Shown piece after piece: positions 8,796 through 18,371 of a DNA stretch of 42,668 nt. Below the pieces are notes generated by a model. That model saw nothing but the letters and a program-made list of their open reading frames with translations, made no database searches and was not told the DNA's origin. This DNA is from Clostridiales bacterium (GTDB taxonomy: Bacteria > Bacillota > Clostridia > Peptostreptococcales > Anaerovoracaceae), in assembly GCA_015058275.1 (NCBI GenBank), contig SVCQ01000019.1:1-42668 (forward strand). Reading direction: 5' to 3'. Numbering within the stretch: the first letter of the stretch is position 1; each line of letters begins with the position of its first letter. A program made the position numbers and the translations under genes.

Positions 8796-9971
8796 ATGAA
8801 GAACAGACATTACAGACTATCCCTTGTCATGCTGCTGATCATCGCCATGGTAGGCACCCTGGTGCTGTCGGCATGCGGCAAGAAAGAAGAAGAACTCCCT
8901 CCTGCACCGCCTCACAACGCACTCACAGGTGAAGAGGAAGCAGACGGATACGACACATCCGCAAGCGACAGACGTATTGCGGCATTCGTTGTTGAGAACT
9001 CAGCCGATGCCAGACCTCAGTGGGGTCTCGACGATGAGAACTACTCGCCTGACATGGTCGTACAGGGCGAGGTCGAGGGAGGCATCACAAGAACTCTCTG
9101 GCTCTACGCCGACTACGAGAAGCTCCCTGAGATCATCGGACCTACAAGAAGTGCACGTCCGCCGTTCATCAGATTCTCCGAGCTCTTCGACTCCATCTTC
9201 ATCCACTGGGGCATGAGCCATTCCAAGGGTGACTATGTAGGAGCTACCACTGTCTTCAAGCAGGACAACGTAGACCACATCAACCAGATGACACTTGATG
9301 ACCAGGAAGGTCTCTTCGGCAGAGACCAGACCAGGAGCACAGCAATCGAGCACCGCGGCATCATCTACGGTGACAAGGTTGCAGCCACGATCGAAAACGA
9401 AGGCATCAGGACAAATCCTAAGGACTACACGGAGTTCCTCTTCAACGAGGAGGCTGCTCCTGCCGGCGAGAAGAGCGCAGCCAACGTAAGCGTCACATAC
9501 TCTGAGAAGGCAGACGAGCCTACAGTATGGACTTATGACGAATCGGACGGTAAGTACCACACAAAGAGCTTCGAGAACGACTTCGCAAGAGACAACCTCC
9601 TCGTGCTCTATGACGACACTGAGTACATCACAAAGGATGACTACCAGGGCGGCGGCATGGGCAGCAGCGTCACATACTGTGACTACAAGCTCGGCGGCGG
9701 CAAGGGCCAGCTCTTCATGCAGGGAACTGTCAAGGATATCGAGTGGGTCGTAGAGGACGGCAAGCTGATCCTCAAGGATCCGAGCGTGGATATCGAGGCA
9801 GCCAAAAAGGACAAGGAGAGCACGGCCGTGATCATCACTCCTGAGCCTGAGGAAGGCGAGTCCGAAGAGGATGCAGAAGCAAGAGCATACGCAGTACAGC
9901 CTCTCAACAAGGGTAAGATCTGGGTAGGCTGGATCTCAAACAACAACGGAGGATCCGTATCTGCAAACTAA
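8796..9971 (+). CDS. DUF3048 (YerB-like) lipoprotein
   Basis: A 391-residue secreted lipoprotein. The N-terminal signal has a charged start, a hydrophobic stretch (LVMLLIIAMVGTLVLS) and the lipobox LSAC, so cysteine 24 should be lipidated. The DUF3048 signature follows: ENSADARPQWGL, VEGGITRT and IGPTRSARPPF, then a C-terminal DUF3048 part with VTYCDYKLGG. B. subtilis YerB is the reference member; its biochemical role is unclear. The chosen ATG at 8796 has GGAGGA six bases upstream and begins the signal peptide; an in-frame start at 8733 has neither. Codon choice is unusually uniform (AAG, GAC, ATC), which suggests high expression. The 211-base gap upstream holds its promoter and that of the kinase. 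Confidence 0.9.
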   Translation: MKNRHYRLSLVMLLIIAMVGTLVLSACGKKEEELPPAPPHNALTGEEEADGYDTSASDRRIAAFVVENSADARPQWGLDDENYSPDMVVQGEVEGGITRTLWLYADYEKLPEIIGPTRSARPPFIRFSELFDSIFIHWGMSHSKGDYVGATTVFKQDNVDHINQMTLDDQEGLFGRDQTRSTAIEHRGIIYGDKVAATIENEGIRTNPKDYTEFLFNEEAAPAGEKSAANVSVTYSEKADEPTVWTYDESDGKYHTKSFENDFARDNLLVLYDDTEYITKDDYQGGGMGSSVTYCDYKLGGGKGQLFMQGTVKDIEWVVEDGKLILKDPSVDIEAAKKDKESTAVIITPEPEEGESEEDAEARAYAVQPLNKGKIWVGWISNNNGGSVSAN

Positions 9972-9994
9972 TGCAGCGTAAGCGTATATAAACC

Positions 9995-10024
9995 AAGACC
10001 GGAGATCGAGATCTCCGGTCTTTT
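9995..10024 (+). terminator. Strong terminator after the DUF3048 gene
   Basis: Arms 9995-10006 and 10011-10022 form a perfect 12-base stem (AAGACCGGAGAT) with a 4-base loop, followed by TTTT. It separates convergent genes and lies 23 bases past the stop at 9971. Confidence 0.92.
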
Positions 10025-10050
10025 GTATTATCTGCTTTGATCAGAATATC

Positions 10051-10641
10051 TTATCTTGTCTTACGGGCGTATACATTGAGCCAGTGCACGGAGCTTCGGT
10101 CCATCGCATCGGAAGTCCTCCGCACATCCAGTATCTCGCAGCCCGCCACCTCAAGTGCGGCTCTGAGCTCCGCCTCGCTGCAGTCATTCATGTATCTGCC
10201 CTCGTGATCGGGGCCCGTGCCTATGCCCTCTCTTACGGAGATGAATATGACTCCGCCTTTTTTGAGATTGGACTCCAGATTACCGAAGAATTTCTTCCTC
10301 TCTGTGTCTGTCAGGTGTATCAGGGATGCGCAGGCCCAGATGCCGTCATACGGCTCTGAAGCCTTCCACTGCACCATGTCTCCTGTCATAGCATTGATCT
10401 CAAGCCTCTCCTTTGCGAGCCTGACAAGCTCCGCTGACGCATCAAGCCCTACGGCATCATGGCCCATGTCGGCAAAGGCCATCACGTCCCTGCCGCTTCC
10501 GCAGCCCAGATCTATCACTCTGGCCTCAGGCGGCAGGTACGATGCGAACTGCTTCCTGACAGCATCGAGGTCGACAGCAACGGTCGCCCAGTAGTAGGCA
10601 TCGGCATTTCTGTTGTAGTAATCTATCGTAGCCCTGTCCAT
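10051..10641 (-). CDS. Class I SAM-dependent methyltransferase
   Basis: A 196-residue methyltransferase. Motif I is VIDLGCGSGRDVMAFADMG, followed by VGLDAS (motif II acid) and the GDMVQW and GIWACASLIHL segments. These are the standard Rossmann-fold methyltransferase landmarks. The substrate cannot be read from sequence; the family includes small-molecule methylases. I chose the ATG at 10641 because GAGGAG sits about 5 bases upstream and the protein then begins MDRATIDYYNRNADAYY, a usual start; a longer frame to 10710 would overlap the upstream gene. It is the last gene of a likely operon with DUF5662 and the AAA ATPase. Confidence 0.88.
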   Translation of the reverse strand: MDRATIDYYNRNADAYYWATVAVDLDAVRKQFASYLPPEARVIDLGCGSGRDVMAFADMGHDAVGLDASAELVRLAKERLEINAMTGDMVQWKASEPYDGIWACASLIHLTDTERKKFFGNLESNLKKGGVIFISVREGIGTGPDHEGRYMNDCSEAELRAALEVAGCEILDVRRTSDAMDRSSVHWLNVYARKTR

Positions 10642-10654
10642 GCTGCTCCTCTTT

Positions 10655-11191
10655 TTACTTCTCTTTGAGCCACTGCCTGATGTATTCAAAAGCAGCGTCC
10701 TCGCCTTCATCTCTCAGCACCGTAAGCATCTTTTCGAGCTCGGCTCCCGACTCGGGATGTATCATCGTCCACTTCCTGGCTCTGTTGTAGTACTCGTACG
10801 GGGAAGCGTCCGTGTACTTGTCTCCCAGATATATCTTGCTGGCTGCGACCCTGTCGCAGAACATCTCGGCCACGTACTTCTTTGGCATGCGGTTGCCGCC
10901 GAATCCCACGGAGCCGTCCTCATTGATAATGTAGTCTATCCAGTACTCGAAGTGGTGCTTGTTGCGCCCCTTGTGGTGGAGCCAGGCGACGGACTTGCCG
11001 TTCCTGCGGCGCTCCTCATCGTTGGGGCTCCTGAAGCCCTGATAATATCTCGCACCGCGCCAGAATTCGACAGGAGAGTACTTGCTCAGGTCGTGAGTGA
11101 TCCCCTGCCATACCAGGCCGAGCCGCAGGCAGTAGCTGCGGACGAGCCTTCTGTGTTCAGTTATGGTCTTAAGATGCTTTACAGGATGCAT
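10655..11191 (-). CDS. DUF5662 family protein
   Basis: A 178-residue soluble protein matching the DUF5662 pattern as I know it: HRRLVRSYCLRLGLVWQGITHDLSKYSP near the N-terminus, with HDLSK and surrounding histidines, then WLHHKGRNKHHFEYW. The histidine/aspartate arrangement resembles an HD-like metal site, but no activity is established to my knowledge. Its ATG overlaps the stop of the AAA-ATPase gene by one base (TAATG), so translation is coupled to that gene, and it is followed 13 bases later by the methyltransferase. Confidence 0.8.
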   Translation of the reverse strand: MHPVKHLKTITEHRRLVRSYCLRLGLVWQGITHDLSKYSPVEFWRGARYYQGFRSPNDEERRRNGKSVAWLHHKGRNKHHFEYWIDYIINEDGSVGFGGNRMPKKYVAEMFCDRVAASKIYLGDKYTDASPYEYYNRARKWTMIHPESGAELEKMLTVLRDEGEDAAFEYIRQWLKEK

Positions 11192-12348
11192 TATTGTTTT
11201 GCTGTCTTTTTCTTTTTTGGAGCCTTCTTTGGCTTATCTTCTTTTGTCTCTTCGCTTTCCATGTCCACCGAAGACTCTGCGAGATTGGTCAGGAGGTCCT
11301 CTATCGCCTTCCTGCGTATCTCCCTCTCGCCCTCCCTGAGAGTCAGGTCATCGAGGTCCTTAAGATCCTCCATCGTCACTGTCATGAGAGTCTCCTCGTC
11401 GATATTGTCGAGCTCGGATATCCTCGCAGCCTGGTTGGTGATGATCTTTTCGAAGAGGTTTCGCACCTCCCTGGCATTGGCGAAGTTCTCGCCCTTGGCC
11501 TTCTCGAGCTTTACGATCTCCTCTTTGACCGCAGCGTCAGCCTCGTCAGTGAGCTTGTACTGATACTTCCTGCACTGCATCTCAAATATCTGCTGGAGCT
11601 CATCGACTGTGTAGTCTTTGAACTCGAAGTATTTGTTGAATCTTGACTTGAGGCCCGGATTGCTCTCGACGAAATCCTTCATCAGATCCGTATATCCGGC
11701 AACTATGACGATGAACTTGTCCCTGTGGTCCTCCATCGCCTTGAGGATGGTATCTATGGCCTCCTGGCCGTAGTTCTCGCCCTCCTGATTGAGCATGTAG
11801 GCCTCATCTATGAATAGCACTCCGCCCATCGCCTCTTCGATCTTCTTTTGGGTCTTGATGGCGGTCTGTCCTACGTAGCCCGCGACAAGGCCCGAGCGGT
11901 CTGTCTCGACGAGCTGGCCCGTCTCGAGTATGCCGATCTCCTTGTAGAGCTTGGCGAGTATCCTGGCAACGGTCGTCTTGCCCGTGCCGGGGTTACCGAG
12001 GAATACAAGATGGAGGGAGACCGGGACTTCTTTCATGCCCTTCTCCTCGCGCATCTTCCTGACCTTGGCGAGTCCTATCATCTCTTTGACGTCGTGCTTG
12101 ACAGTCTCGAGTCCTATGAGCTCCTCGAGCTCTTCCATTCCGGACTTCTCGGGCTCCTTTGGCTTGGCCTCCTTTTCGGGCTGAGTCGCGTACTGAGTGC
12201 GCGGCGCCTCCTCGCTTACGACCTCGGTCTCTATGACCGGGTCTGCCGCAGCAGGTCTGCCGCCCGATGTATCCGCGTGGAGCTCGAGACCGCTGTCGTC
12301 TCCGGTCCCGTAGAAATCGTTATACATGCTCTTGAGTCCGTCTATCAT
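11191..12348 (-). CDS. AAA ATPase, CbxX/CfxQ (SpoVK-like)
   Basis: A 385-residue single-domain AAA+ ATPase. The first 75 or so residues are low in complexity and charged. The ATPase core then begins with MEELEELIGLETVKHDVKEM, has Walker A GNPGTGKTT, Walker B VLFIDEAYML and the YVGQT pore-region segment. This is the CbxX/CfxQ family, which includes rubisco activases and sporulation protein SpoVK, although no partner of either kind is nearby. The C-terminal tail is lysine-rich. The start has AGAGGA about 9 bases upstream. It heads the operon with DUF5662 and the methyltransferase; a remodelling role on an unknown client is an inference. Confidence 0.88.
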   Translation of the reverse strand: MIDGLKSMYNDFYGTGDDSGLELHADTSGGRPAAADPVIETEVVSEEAPRTQYATQPEKEAKPKEPEKSGMEELEELIGLETVKHDVKEMIGLAKVRKMREEKGMKEVPVSLHLVFLGNPGTGKTTVARILAKLYKEIGILETGQLVETDRSGLVAGYVGQTAIKTQKKIEEAMGGVLFIDEAYMLNQEGENYGQEAIDTILKAMEDHRDKFIVIVAGYTDLMKDFVESNPGLKSRFNKYFEFKDYTVDELQQIFEMQCRKYQYKLTDEADAAVKEEIVKLEKAKGENFANAREVRNLFEKIITNQAARISELDNIDEETLMTVTMEDLKDLDDLTLREGEREIRRKAIEDLLTNLAESSVDMESEETKEDKPKKAPKKKKTAKQ

Positions 12349-12408
12349 AGGCTGTATTCCTCTCTGTGTTATAAGAAAATATTACTCTTTTAACAGCGGA
12401 ATGTCATC

Positions 12409-12438
12409 AAAAAAACGCCCCGCCGAAAGGCAGGACGT
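12409..12438 (-). terminator. Terminator after the HU gene
   Basis: A 10-base stem with two mismatches (12415-12424 with 12429-12438) and a GAAA loop. On the minus strand it is followed by seven T residues. It lies 23 bases beyond the HU stop codon. Confidence 0.85.
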
Positions 12439-12460
12439 CTGTGATACGTATTATCTGTAA

Positions 12461-12724
12461 TTAGCCGAGAAGCTTGTCGGACAGCTTAGCCTTGATAACC
12501 TTCTTTGCAGGGATCTTCATCTCAGCACCAGTCAGAGGGTTGCGGCCTGTTCTTGCAGCTCTCTCAGCAACCTCAGCCTTGAATGTGCCAGGGAATACTA
12601 CCTTGTCACCAGCCTTGAGTGCGTCTGCTGTAACCTCGAAGAAAGCGTTAACTGCGTTAGCAGCGTCCTTCTTGCTGAGTCCTGTCTTCTCTGCGAACTT
12701 TACTACGAATTCTGCTTTAGTCAT
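12461..12724 (-). CDS. hup: HU-type DNA-binding protein
   Basis: An 87-residue histone-like protein that bends and compacts DNA. It begins MTKAEFVVKFAEKTGLSKKDA and holds the family hallmark GRNPLTGAEMKIPA, in which the proline-tipped beta arm intercalates into DNA, then KVIKAKLSDKLL. The start at 12724 is chosen because it gives the family's normal length and has AAAGGAG seven bases upstream; in-frame upstream codons are not conserved. The gene stands alone with its own terminator. Its codon use is strongly biased, as expected for an abundant protein. Confidence 0.95.
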   Translation of the reverse strand: MTKAEFVVKFAEKTGLSKKDAANAVNAFFEVTADALKAGDKVVFPGTFKAEVAERAARTGRNPLTGAEMKIPAKKVIKAKLSDKLLG

Positions 12725-12873
12725 TTTTGATTCTCCTTTACTATACCGGTTTTTTGATTTCATGATATTGCGGCCGTATGGATAGTAACCACTGCCGCGG
12801 ACTTTGTGAGTATACGACATTTCGGCCTAAAATGCTACATGTTTATTGCATTTTCTTGCATAAAATCCCGCAT

Positions 12874-14853
12874 TTATCTGTTCTGTGGCTTCAGTACCAT
12901 GCAGGTCCTCGGCGCCAGATGCAGTCTTACGAAGTTGCCGTCCATGCCAGGCATGAATGCGCTCTTAGGGTCATGGTCGATGCGGTCGTATCCGCCGTAG
13001 CGTCCGTCATCGCTTGTGAACAACACATAGTAGTCAGTGCCCTCGCTGACAGGTATCGCGTAATCCGTGTAATCCCTTGTCGGCGAGAAGTTGAATACAA
13101 AGAGCAGTCCTCCGCGCTCGAACGCGATCACCTTGTCGCCCTCATCGAGCTTTTTGAGATACGGATAGGCCTGATGGAACACCTGGTAGTACAGAGCCGT
13201 GTGGATCATGTCATGATCGAAGTCGTTGAGCTGCTGATACTTGAGGTCCGGATTGGACAGCAGGCTCCACTGCCTGCGGCAGTAGTGGAAGCTGTTGCCG
13301 TTGCCCGGACGCGGGAAGTCTATCCACTCAGGATGCCCGAATTCGTTGCCCATGAATGTCAGATAGCCGTTGCCTCCGGCAGCCATGGTGAGCAGGCGTA
13401 TCATCTTGTGGAGAGACATCGCCCTGTCTATCTCAAAGGTGTGGCAGTCCTTATTCATCTGGTCATACATGTTGGCGCCGGCCAGTCTGAACATGATGGT
13501 CTGGTCGCCTACCAGTGCCTGGTCGTGGCTCTCCGCATACGCTATGGTGCGGGCATTGCGAGATGTCAGTTCGTTCCAGATCATGCCGAGGTTCCAGTCC
13601 TCATCGCGCCACTCCTTAATTAGCTTGATCCAGAGATCCGGCAGCCCCATGCCGAGGCGGAAGTCAAAACCTATGCCTCCGTCCTCCACCGGTTCGCACA
13701 TGCCCGGCATGCCGCTCATGTCCTCGGCTATGGTCATGCAGTGAGGATTGACCTCCCTGCAGAGCTCATTGGCCAGCTGGAGATATGTGACAGCCTCGAC
13801 ATCGGTATTCATCGTGAAGTACATCGACAGATCCGAGAACGCTTTGCCCAGCCCGTGATCGTGATAGAGCATGGAAGTCACGCCGTCGAATCTGAATCCG
13901 TCGAAGTGATACTCCTCAAGCCAGAACTTGAGGTTGCTCAAAAGGAAGTGGAGCACCTCAGGCTTGTCGTAGTCAAAGAGCTTGGTACCCCAGGCCGGGT
14001 GGTTGCCCTGATCTCCGTGATGGAAGAACTGATAGTCCGTCCCGTCAAAGAGATTGATGCCCTCGAGGGTATTGCCTACTGCGTGCGAATGCACCACATC
14101 GAGCAGCACGCGTATGCCCATGCTGTGAGCCTTGTTGATCAGGTATTTGAGGTCATCAGGATAGCCCTGGCGGCTCGAGGCCGCAAAGAAGCTGCTGACC
14201 TGGTAGCCGAAGGACCCGTAAAACGGATGCTCCATGACGGCCATCAGCTGGACTGTATTGTATCCTCCGTCCTGTACGTGAGGCAGCACGTTGTCGGCAA
14301 ACTCCCTGTAGGTCGCGATCCTGTAGTCCTCGCTCGACATGCCTACATGGGCCTCATAGATGACGGGCGGCTCGTTCGATACAAAGCCCTCGTCTGTCCA
14401 CGGATACGGGTCTATGCTGTCCCAGACCTCGCAGCACCAGCTCTGGGACTCCCAGTCCTGGGTGACGCGCTTTGCGTACAGAGGTATGTGCTGGCTGAGA
14501 TTGCCTCCGTTGTCTACTATTGTCATGACGCGGCTACCCTGATGGATGGTATCCCCCGGGAGTATTAGCTCCCAGTTGCCGTTGTCAAGGCGGGTCATAG
14601 GCGTGGCAGTCCACTGCCAGTCATTGAAATCCCCTGTCAGATACAGCTGATCGGCGGCAGGAGCCCACTCGCGGTACGCCCAACCGTCCTCGAGCCTGTG
14701 GAATCCGTACCATGCATGCGCGTTCGCAAAGTCCCTGAGGGACGAATGCCCCTGCAGGAGCTGTGCTTTCTTGCCCTTGTAACGCTCCATGCGCAGGTTG
14801 ATATCCCCCTCGTACGGGCGCAGCTCCGGGAAGTTCTCGAGTATAGCGTACAT
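12874..14853 (-). CDS. glgB: 1,4-alpha-glucan branching enzyme, eukaryote-like GH13
   Basis: A 659-residue GH13 enzyme that makes alpha-1,6 branches in glycogen. An N-terminal CBM48-type module has AYREWAPAADQLYLTGDFNDW. The catalytic barrel then shows VIYEAHVGMSS, LDVVHSHA, the nucleophile motif FDGFRFDGVTSM, the acid/base motif TIAEDMSGMPG and AYAESHDQALVGD. The WxGFHxxEDGxxYREWAP build and these motifs are closer to the eukaryote-like branching enzymes than to the standard E. coli type. The ATG at 14853 is preferred over one 42 bases upstream because GGAGGG lies 8 bases before it. No other glycogen gene is adjacent. Confidence 0.92.
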   Translation of the reverse strand: MYAILENFPELRPYEGDINLRMERYKGKKAQLLQGHSSLRDFANAHAWYGFHRLEDGWAYREWAPAADQLYLTGDFNDWQWTATPMTRLDNGNWELILPGDTIHQGSRVMTIVDNGGNLSQHIPLYAKRVTQDWESQSWCCEVWDSIDPYPWTDEGFVSNEPPVIYEAHVGMSSEDYRIATYREFADNVLPHVQDGGYNTVQLMAVMEHPFYGSFGYQVSSFFAASSRQGYPDDLKYLINKAHSMGIRVLLDVVHSHAVGNTLEGINLFDGTDYQFFHHGDQGNHPAWGTKLFDYDKPEVLHFLLSNLKFWLEEYHFDGFRFDGVTSMLYHDHGLGKAFSDLSMYFTMNTDVEAVTYLQLANELCREVNPHCMTIAEDMSGMPGMCEPVEDGGIGFDFRLGMGLPDLWIKLIKEWRDEDWNLGMIWNELTSRNARTIAYAESHDQALVGDQTIMFRLAGANMYDQMNKDCHTFEIDRAMSLHKMIRLLTMAAGGNGYLTFMGNEFGHPEWIDFPRPGNGNSFHYCRRQWSLLSNPDLKYQQLNDFDHDMIHTALYYQVFHQAYPYLKKLDEGDKVIAFERGGLLFVFNFSPTRDYTDYAIPVSEGTDYYVLFTSDDGRYGGYDRIDHDPKSAFMPGMDGNFVRLHLAPRTCMVLKPQNR

Positions 14854-14904
14854 GTCACACCCTCCTTCTGTCTTTGGTATACGGTTATTATACAATATTA
14901 CCCC

Positions 14905-14933
14905 TTGACTTTGGTCTCCGGATTTGTTACATT
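14905..14933 (+). promoter_or_regulatory. Sigma-A-type promoter of the YgjV-like gene
   Basis: A -35 box TTGACT at 14905-14910 and a -10 box TACATT at 14928-14933 with a 17-base spacer. The transcript would start near 14940, about 65 bases before the ATG at 15004. Confidence 0.6.
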
Positions 14934-15003
14934 CGCCTTTGTTGTTTTTTATCAGGACACTTACTGCCTGCGCTCAAAGCCGGGCGTTTTAATTGGAGGA
15001 AGC

Positions 15004-15522
15004 ATGAATTTACTCTTGATAGGTAATATCGTATCGCTGGCCGGCTCAGCCCTCATGGTCGGCGTTGGATTCCTTAAGACAAGGAAGTCCATACTCATAA
15101 CGCAATGCGCCATGTTCACTCTCATGGGAGCAGCCAACATCATCCTCGGTGGCATCACGGGAGCCATCTCCTCGCTGGTCAGCATCCTGAGAAACATGTT
15201 CTCTCTCAAGGGGCCGCTGTCAGTCCATGTGAAGCTTTTCATAATAGCCCTTCAGATCCTGCTGTCGGCCAGCCTCAACACCCTCGGCTGGATCGGCTGG
15301 CTGCCTATCATATCCGCATGCTTCTACACATGGATGATAGATGTCAAAGATGAGACCAGACTCAAGGTGGTCCTGATCATCGCACAGTCGATGTGGCTCA
15401 TCTACGACATAACCATACAGAACTACGTGGGCTTCACCTTCGATGTACTAACCATCCTCTCCAACATGTACGGCATACTGAGCCTCAGGGAGAGCCGCAA
15501 GGTCAGGCACAGCGCAGCATAA
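15004..15522 (+). CDS. YgjV-like inner membrane protein
   Basis: A 172-residue, very hydrophobic protein with about five or six membrane segments, matching the YgjV family pattern (NIVSLAGSALMVGVGFLKTRKSIL early, then YDITIQNYVGFTFDVLTILSN near the end). In several bacteria the family is of unknown transport or sensing function. The ATG at 15004 has GGAGGA four bases upstream; the frame extends upstream but without a ribosome site, into the branching-enzyme start region. It is transcribed away from the branching-enzyme gene and converges on isocitrate dehydrogenase, with a shared terminator. Confidence 0.8.
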   Translation: MNLLLIGNIVSLAGSALMVGVGFLKTRKSILITQCAMFTLMGAANIILGGITGAISSLVSILRNMFSLKGPLSVHVKLFIIALQILLSASLNTLGWIGWLPIISACFYTWMIDVKDETRLKVVLIIAQSMWLIYDITIQNYVGFTFDVLTILSNMYGILSLRESRKVRHSAA

Positions 15523-15525
15523 AAA

Positions 15526-15548
15526 AACGGGAGCCCAGGCTCCCGTTT
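15526..15548. terminator. Bidirectional terminator between YgjV-like gene and icd
   Basis: AACGGGAGCC (15526-15535), a 2-base loop, then GGCTCCCGTT (15538-15547), flanked by an A run on the left and TTT on the right. It serves the plus-strand gene ending at 15522 and the minus-strand operon ending at 15565. Confidence 0.88.
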
Positions 15549-15564
15549 GTTGTATGCATAGAAC

Positions 15565-16779
15565 TTATGCTCCGAGCTTCTGCTCGAGGTGTCCGCGTAT
15601 GGCCGCGATGAAGTCCTTGGTCAGGACAGCCTTTGCCTCCATGCCGTCCACAAGACCTACGAGGTCCTTGGTCATGATGCCCTCGTTGAGAGTATCGATG
15701 CAGGCCTCTTCGAGCTTACAGGCGAAGTCCTGCAGGTCCTCAAGCCCGTCCATCTCGCCGCGCTTTTTGAGGGCGCCGCTCCATGCGAAGATAGTGGCCA
15801 TCGGGTTGGTCGAAGTCTCCTCGCCCTCCAGGTACTTGTAGTAGTGGCGCGTTACCGTGCCGTGAGCCGCCTCGTACTCGAACTTGCCGTCCGGGCTGCA
15901 GAGCACCGAAGTCATCATGGCAAGCGAGCCGAATGCCGTCGATACCATGTCGCTCATGACGTCTCCGTCGTAGTTCTTGAGAGCCCAGATGAAGCCTCCC
16001 TCGCTCCTGATGACACGTGCGATGGCATCGTCGATCAGGGTATAGAAGTATGTGAGGCCGAGCTTCTCGAACTCATCCCTGTAGCACTTGTCGTATACCT
16101 CCCGGAATACATCGCGGAAGTGCATGTCGTACTTTTTGGAGATGGTGTCCTTGGCCGAGAACCACAGATCCTGCTTTGTCTCGATAGCGTACTTGAAGCA
16201 GGAGTGAGCAAAGGACTCGATCGAGGAATCCTTGTTGTAGATGCTCTGGATGATGCCCGGGCACTCGAAGTCGTATACCGTCTCACGGAATTCAGCGCCG
16301 TTCTCACCTGTGAATACGAGCTCAGCCTTGCCTTTCTCAGGCACGCGGTACTCGGTGCCTTTGTAGAGGTCGCCGTATGCGTGACGGGCGACAGTGATAG
16401 GCTTCTTCCAGTTGCGTACGACAGGCTTGATGCCGTCTATAGTGATAGGCGCACGGAATACCGTGCCGTCGAGTATCGCACGGATGGTGCCGTTAGGGCT
16501 CTTCCACATCTCGTGCAGCTTGTATTCATCCATGCGCTGTGCATTCGGAGTGATCGTGGCGCACTTAACGCCTACGCCGTACTTCCTGATGGCCTCGCCG
16601 GCATCCTTTGTGATCTGATCGCCGGTCTCGTCACGGACAGGAAGTCCCAGGTCGTAATACTCAGTCTTGAGATCCACGAAAGGAAGTATGAGCTCATCCT
16701 TGATCATCTTCCAGAGTATCCTTGTCATCTCATCCCCGTCCATCTCGACGAGAGGGGTTGTCATTCTGATCTTATCCAT
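15565..16779 (-). CDS. icd: NADP-dependent isocitrate dehydrogenase (eukaryote-like dimer type)
   Basis: A 404-residue enzyme interconverting isocitrate with 2-oxoglutarate and CO2 using NADP. It begins with [16 protein letters not shown] and shows ITPNAQR, the substrate loop [16 protein letters not shown] and [15 protein letters not shown], which mark the short eukaryote-like NADP-IDH family and not the E. coli type. Length is normal for this group. It overlaps the citF stop by 8 bases and closes the operon hydratase-citD-citE-citF-icd. This context ties it to citrate metabolism, most likely 2-oxoglutarate (glutamate) supply, or the reverse carboxylating direction. Confidence 0.95.
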   Translation of the reverse strand: MDKIRMTTPLVEMDGDEMTRILWKMIKDELILPFVDLKTEYYDLGLPVRDETGDQITKDAGEAIRKYGVGVKCATITPNAQRMDEYKLHEMWKSPNGTIRAILDGTVFRAPITIDGIKPVVRNWKKPITVARHAYGDLYKGTEYRVPEKGKAELVFTGENGAEFRETVYDFECPGIIQSIYNKDSSIESFAHSCFKYAIETKQDLWFSAKDTISKKYDMHFRDVFREVYDKCYRDEFEKLGLTYFYTLIDDAIARVIRSEGGFIWALKNYDGDVMSDMVSTAFGSLAMMTSVLCSPDGKFEYEAAHGTVTRHYYKYLEGEETSTNPMATIFAWSGALKKRGEMDGLEDLQDFACKLEEACIDTLNEGIMTKDLVGLVDGMEAKAVLTKDFIAAIRGHLEQKLGA

Positions 16780-18370
16780 TGGCTCTCCTTTTGTTCTTCT
16801 TTTTATATACAGCCGGTGTATCTATCTCCTTTATCTGTCTGACGACGTCGATGATGGTGCCGTCGCGGGCTTCGATAATACCTACCACCCTGTCCTCGAA
16901 CTCAACTCTCTGAGGCTCGCCTACTATGGAGTATGCGATGTCGCGGAGCTCCTCGATGGTCTTAAGAGGCACGCAATCGGCCTCTCTCAGAGCCTCGAGT
17001 ATGTCCTGACGCGCAGGATTGACGGCAACACCGTAGTCAGTAACAACGACGTCTATGCTCTCTCCCGGAGTCGTTACCGTCGTAACGTCCGTGCAGATGG
17101 CAGGTATCCTTCCCTGCAGAAGCGGGCAGATGACTATGGCGCACTTCGCGCCCTGAGCCGTGTCAGGATGTCCGCCCTGGGCTCCGGTGATCATGCCGTC
17201 GGATCCGACGACAACGTTGCAGTTGAAGTGTACATCCACCTCGAGAGAAGCGAGCACCACGTAGTCGAGCTTGTTGACTACGGCTCCCTTGTTGAGAGGA
17301 TTGGCGTATACAGACGCCGGGATCCTGTGGTGATTGACGTTCTTGAGGTTGTGTACAGCGTCAAGGTCGAAGTCCTGTACGTCGAGCATGACATTGGCCA
17401 TGCCGTCATCGAGCAGCTGGCACATGGCCTTTGTGAGGCCTCCGACTCCGAATCCCATGTGTATGTTGCGCTCCCTCATTATCTCGGCGAGATACTGGGT
17501 GGATGCGATGGACGCCCCTCCGACTCCCGTCTGGTATGAGAAGCCGTCTCTGAACCACGGCGTGTTGACTACTACATTGGTGCAGTACTGCGCCATGAGG
17601 AGCTTCCTCTGGTCTGTCGTCGGCTTGGCAGCGCCCGTAGCGATCTTGGACGGTATGCCGATCTCATCGACCACGCACACGTAGTCCACCTTGGTCTGCG
17701 ATATGTGGGCCGGGAAGTTAGGATACGGCACAAGGCAGTCCGTGATGGCAACGCAGTGGTCAGCGTGATTGCCGTCGACTATGGCGTAGCTCAGTACGCC
17801 GCAGTCGGCCTTGCCGCCTATACCTCTCAGGTTGCCGTAATCGTCGGATGTAGGCGCTCCTATGAAGGCGATGTCTATGTGGCTCTCGCCTGTAGCTACC
17901 GACCTTACGCGCCCGCCGTGCGAACGCATTATGGCAAGGCCCTTGAGCTTGCCCTGAGAGATGGCCTCTCCTATACCGCCTCTTACGCCCGAGGACTCGA
18001 TGTTCGTGATCGTGCCGTCCTCTATCATAGGCACAAGAGTGCTGTGCGCCTTGCCCAGCGAAGTGGCGCATATCCTTATGTCCTTGAGACCCATCTTATG
18101 GATCTCCTCCATTACCATGTTGACTATCAGGTCTCCGTCTCTGAAGTGGTGGTGGAACGAGACGGTCATGCCGTCATGCGCATCGCACTTCTCGAGAGCC
18201 TCCCTGATATTGGCCACCAGTTTGGATTTCCGGTTGTTGAGCACAGGGCGTATGGTAGGCCCTGCCATGGTGACCGGCTTGTCGTCCCGGTAGTAATTGC
18301 CCTGGAACGGTTCCTTACCTGTGATCTCGAGTATCTCTTCCGGGATGTCTCTTCCTACTGCGTTGATCAT
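16772..18370 (-). CDS. citF: Citrate lyase alpha subunit (citrate:acetyl-ACP transferase)
   Basis: A 532-residue CitF, the subunit that swaps acetyl-ACP for citryl-ACP in the citrate lyase complex. It shows [67 protein letters not shown] and [13 protein letters not shown], all typical CitF landmarks. The ATG at 18370 is one base after the citE stop and has GGGGAT inside the end of citE as a ribosome site; an ATG 24 bases earlier lies inside citE. Its 3' end overlaps icd by 8 bases, so the genes are translationally coupled. The complex also needs CitD and CitE, encoded directly upstream. Confidence 0.96.
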   Translation of the reverse strand: MINAVGRDIPEEILEITGKEPFQGNYYRDDKPVTMAGPTIRPVLNNRKSKLVANIREALEKCDAHDGMTVSFHHHFRDGDLIVNMVMEEIHKMGLKDIRICATSLGKAHSTLVPMIEDGTITNIESSGVRGGIGEAISQGKLKGLAIMRSHGGRVRSVATGESHIDIAFIGAPTSDDYGNLRGIGGKADCGVLSYAIVDGNHADHCVAITDCLVPYPNFPAHISQTKVDYVCVVDEIGIPSKIATGAAKPTTDQRKLLMAQYCTNVVVNTPWFRDGFSYQTGVGGASIASTQYLAEIMRERNIHMGFGVGGLTKAMCQLLDDGMANVMLDVQDFDLDAVHNLKNVNHHRIPASVYANPLNKGAVVNKLDYVVLASLEVDVHFNCNVVVGSDGMITGAQGGHPDTAQGAKCAIVICPLLQGRIPAICTDVTTVTTPGESIDVVVTDYGVAVNPARQDILEALREADCVPLKTIEELRDIAYSIVGEPQRVEFEDRVVGIIEARDGTIIDVVRQIKEIDTPAVYKKKNKRRANG

Positions 18371-18371
18371 G

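Noticed and set aside
10642-10710. A longer N-terminus for the methyltransferase
   Set aside because: It would overlap the DUF5662 gene by 56 bases and adds a basic, non-conserved stretch.
15589-16842. A 417-codon plus-strand open frame
   Set aside because: It is antisense to isocitrate dehydrogenase, and its residues mirror the codon bias of that gene. Similar long antisense frames at 17705-18472, 18621-19937 and 27135-28226 were rejected for the same reason.
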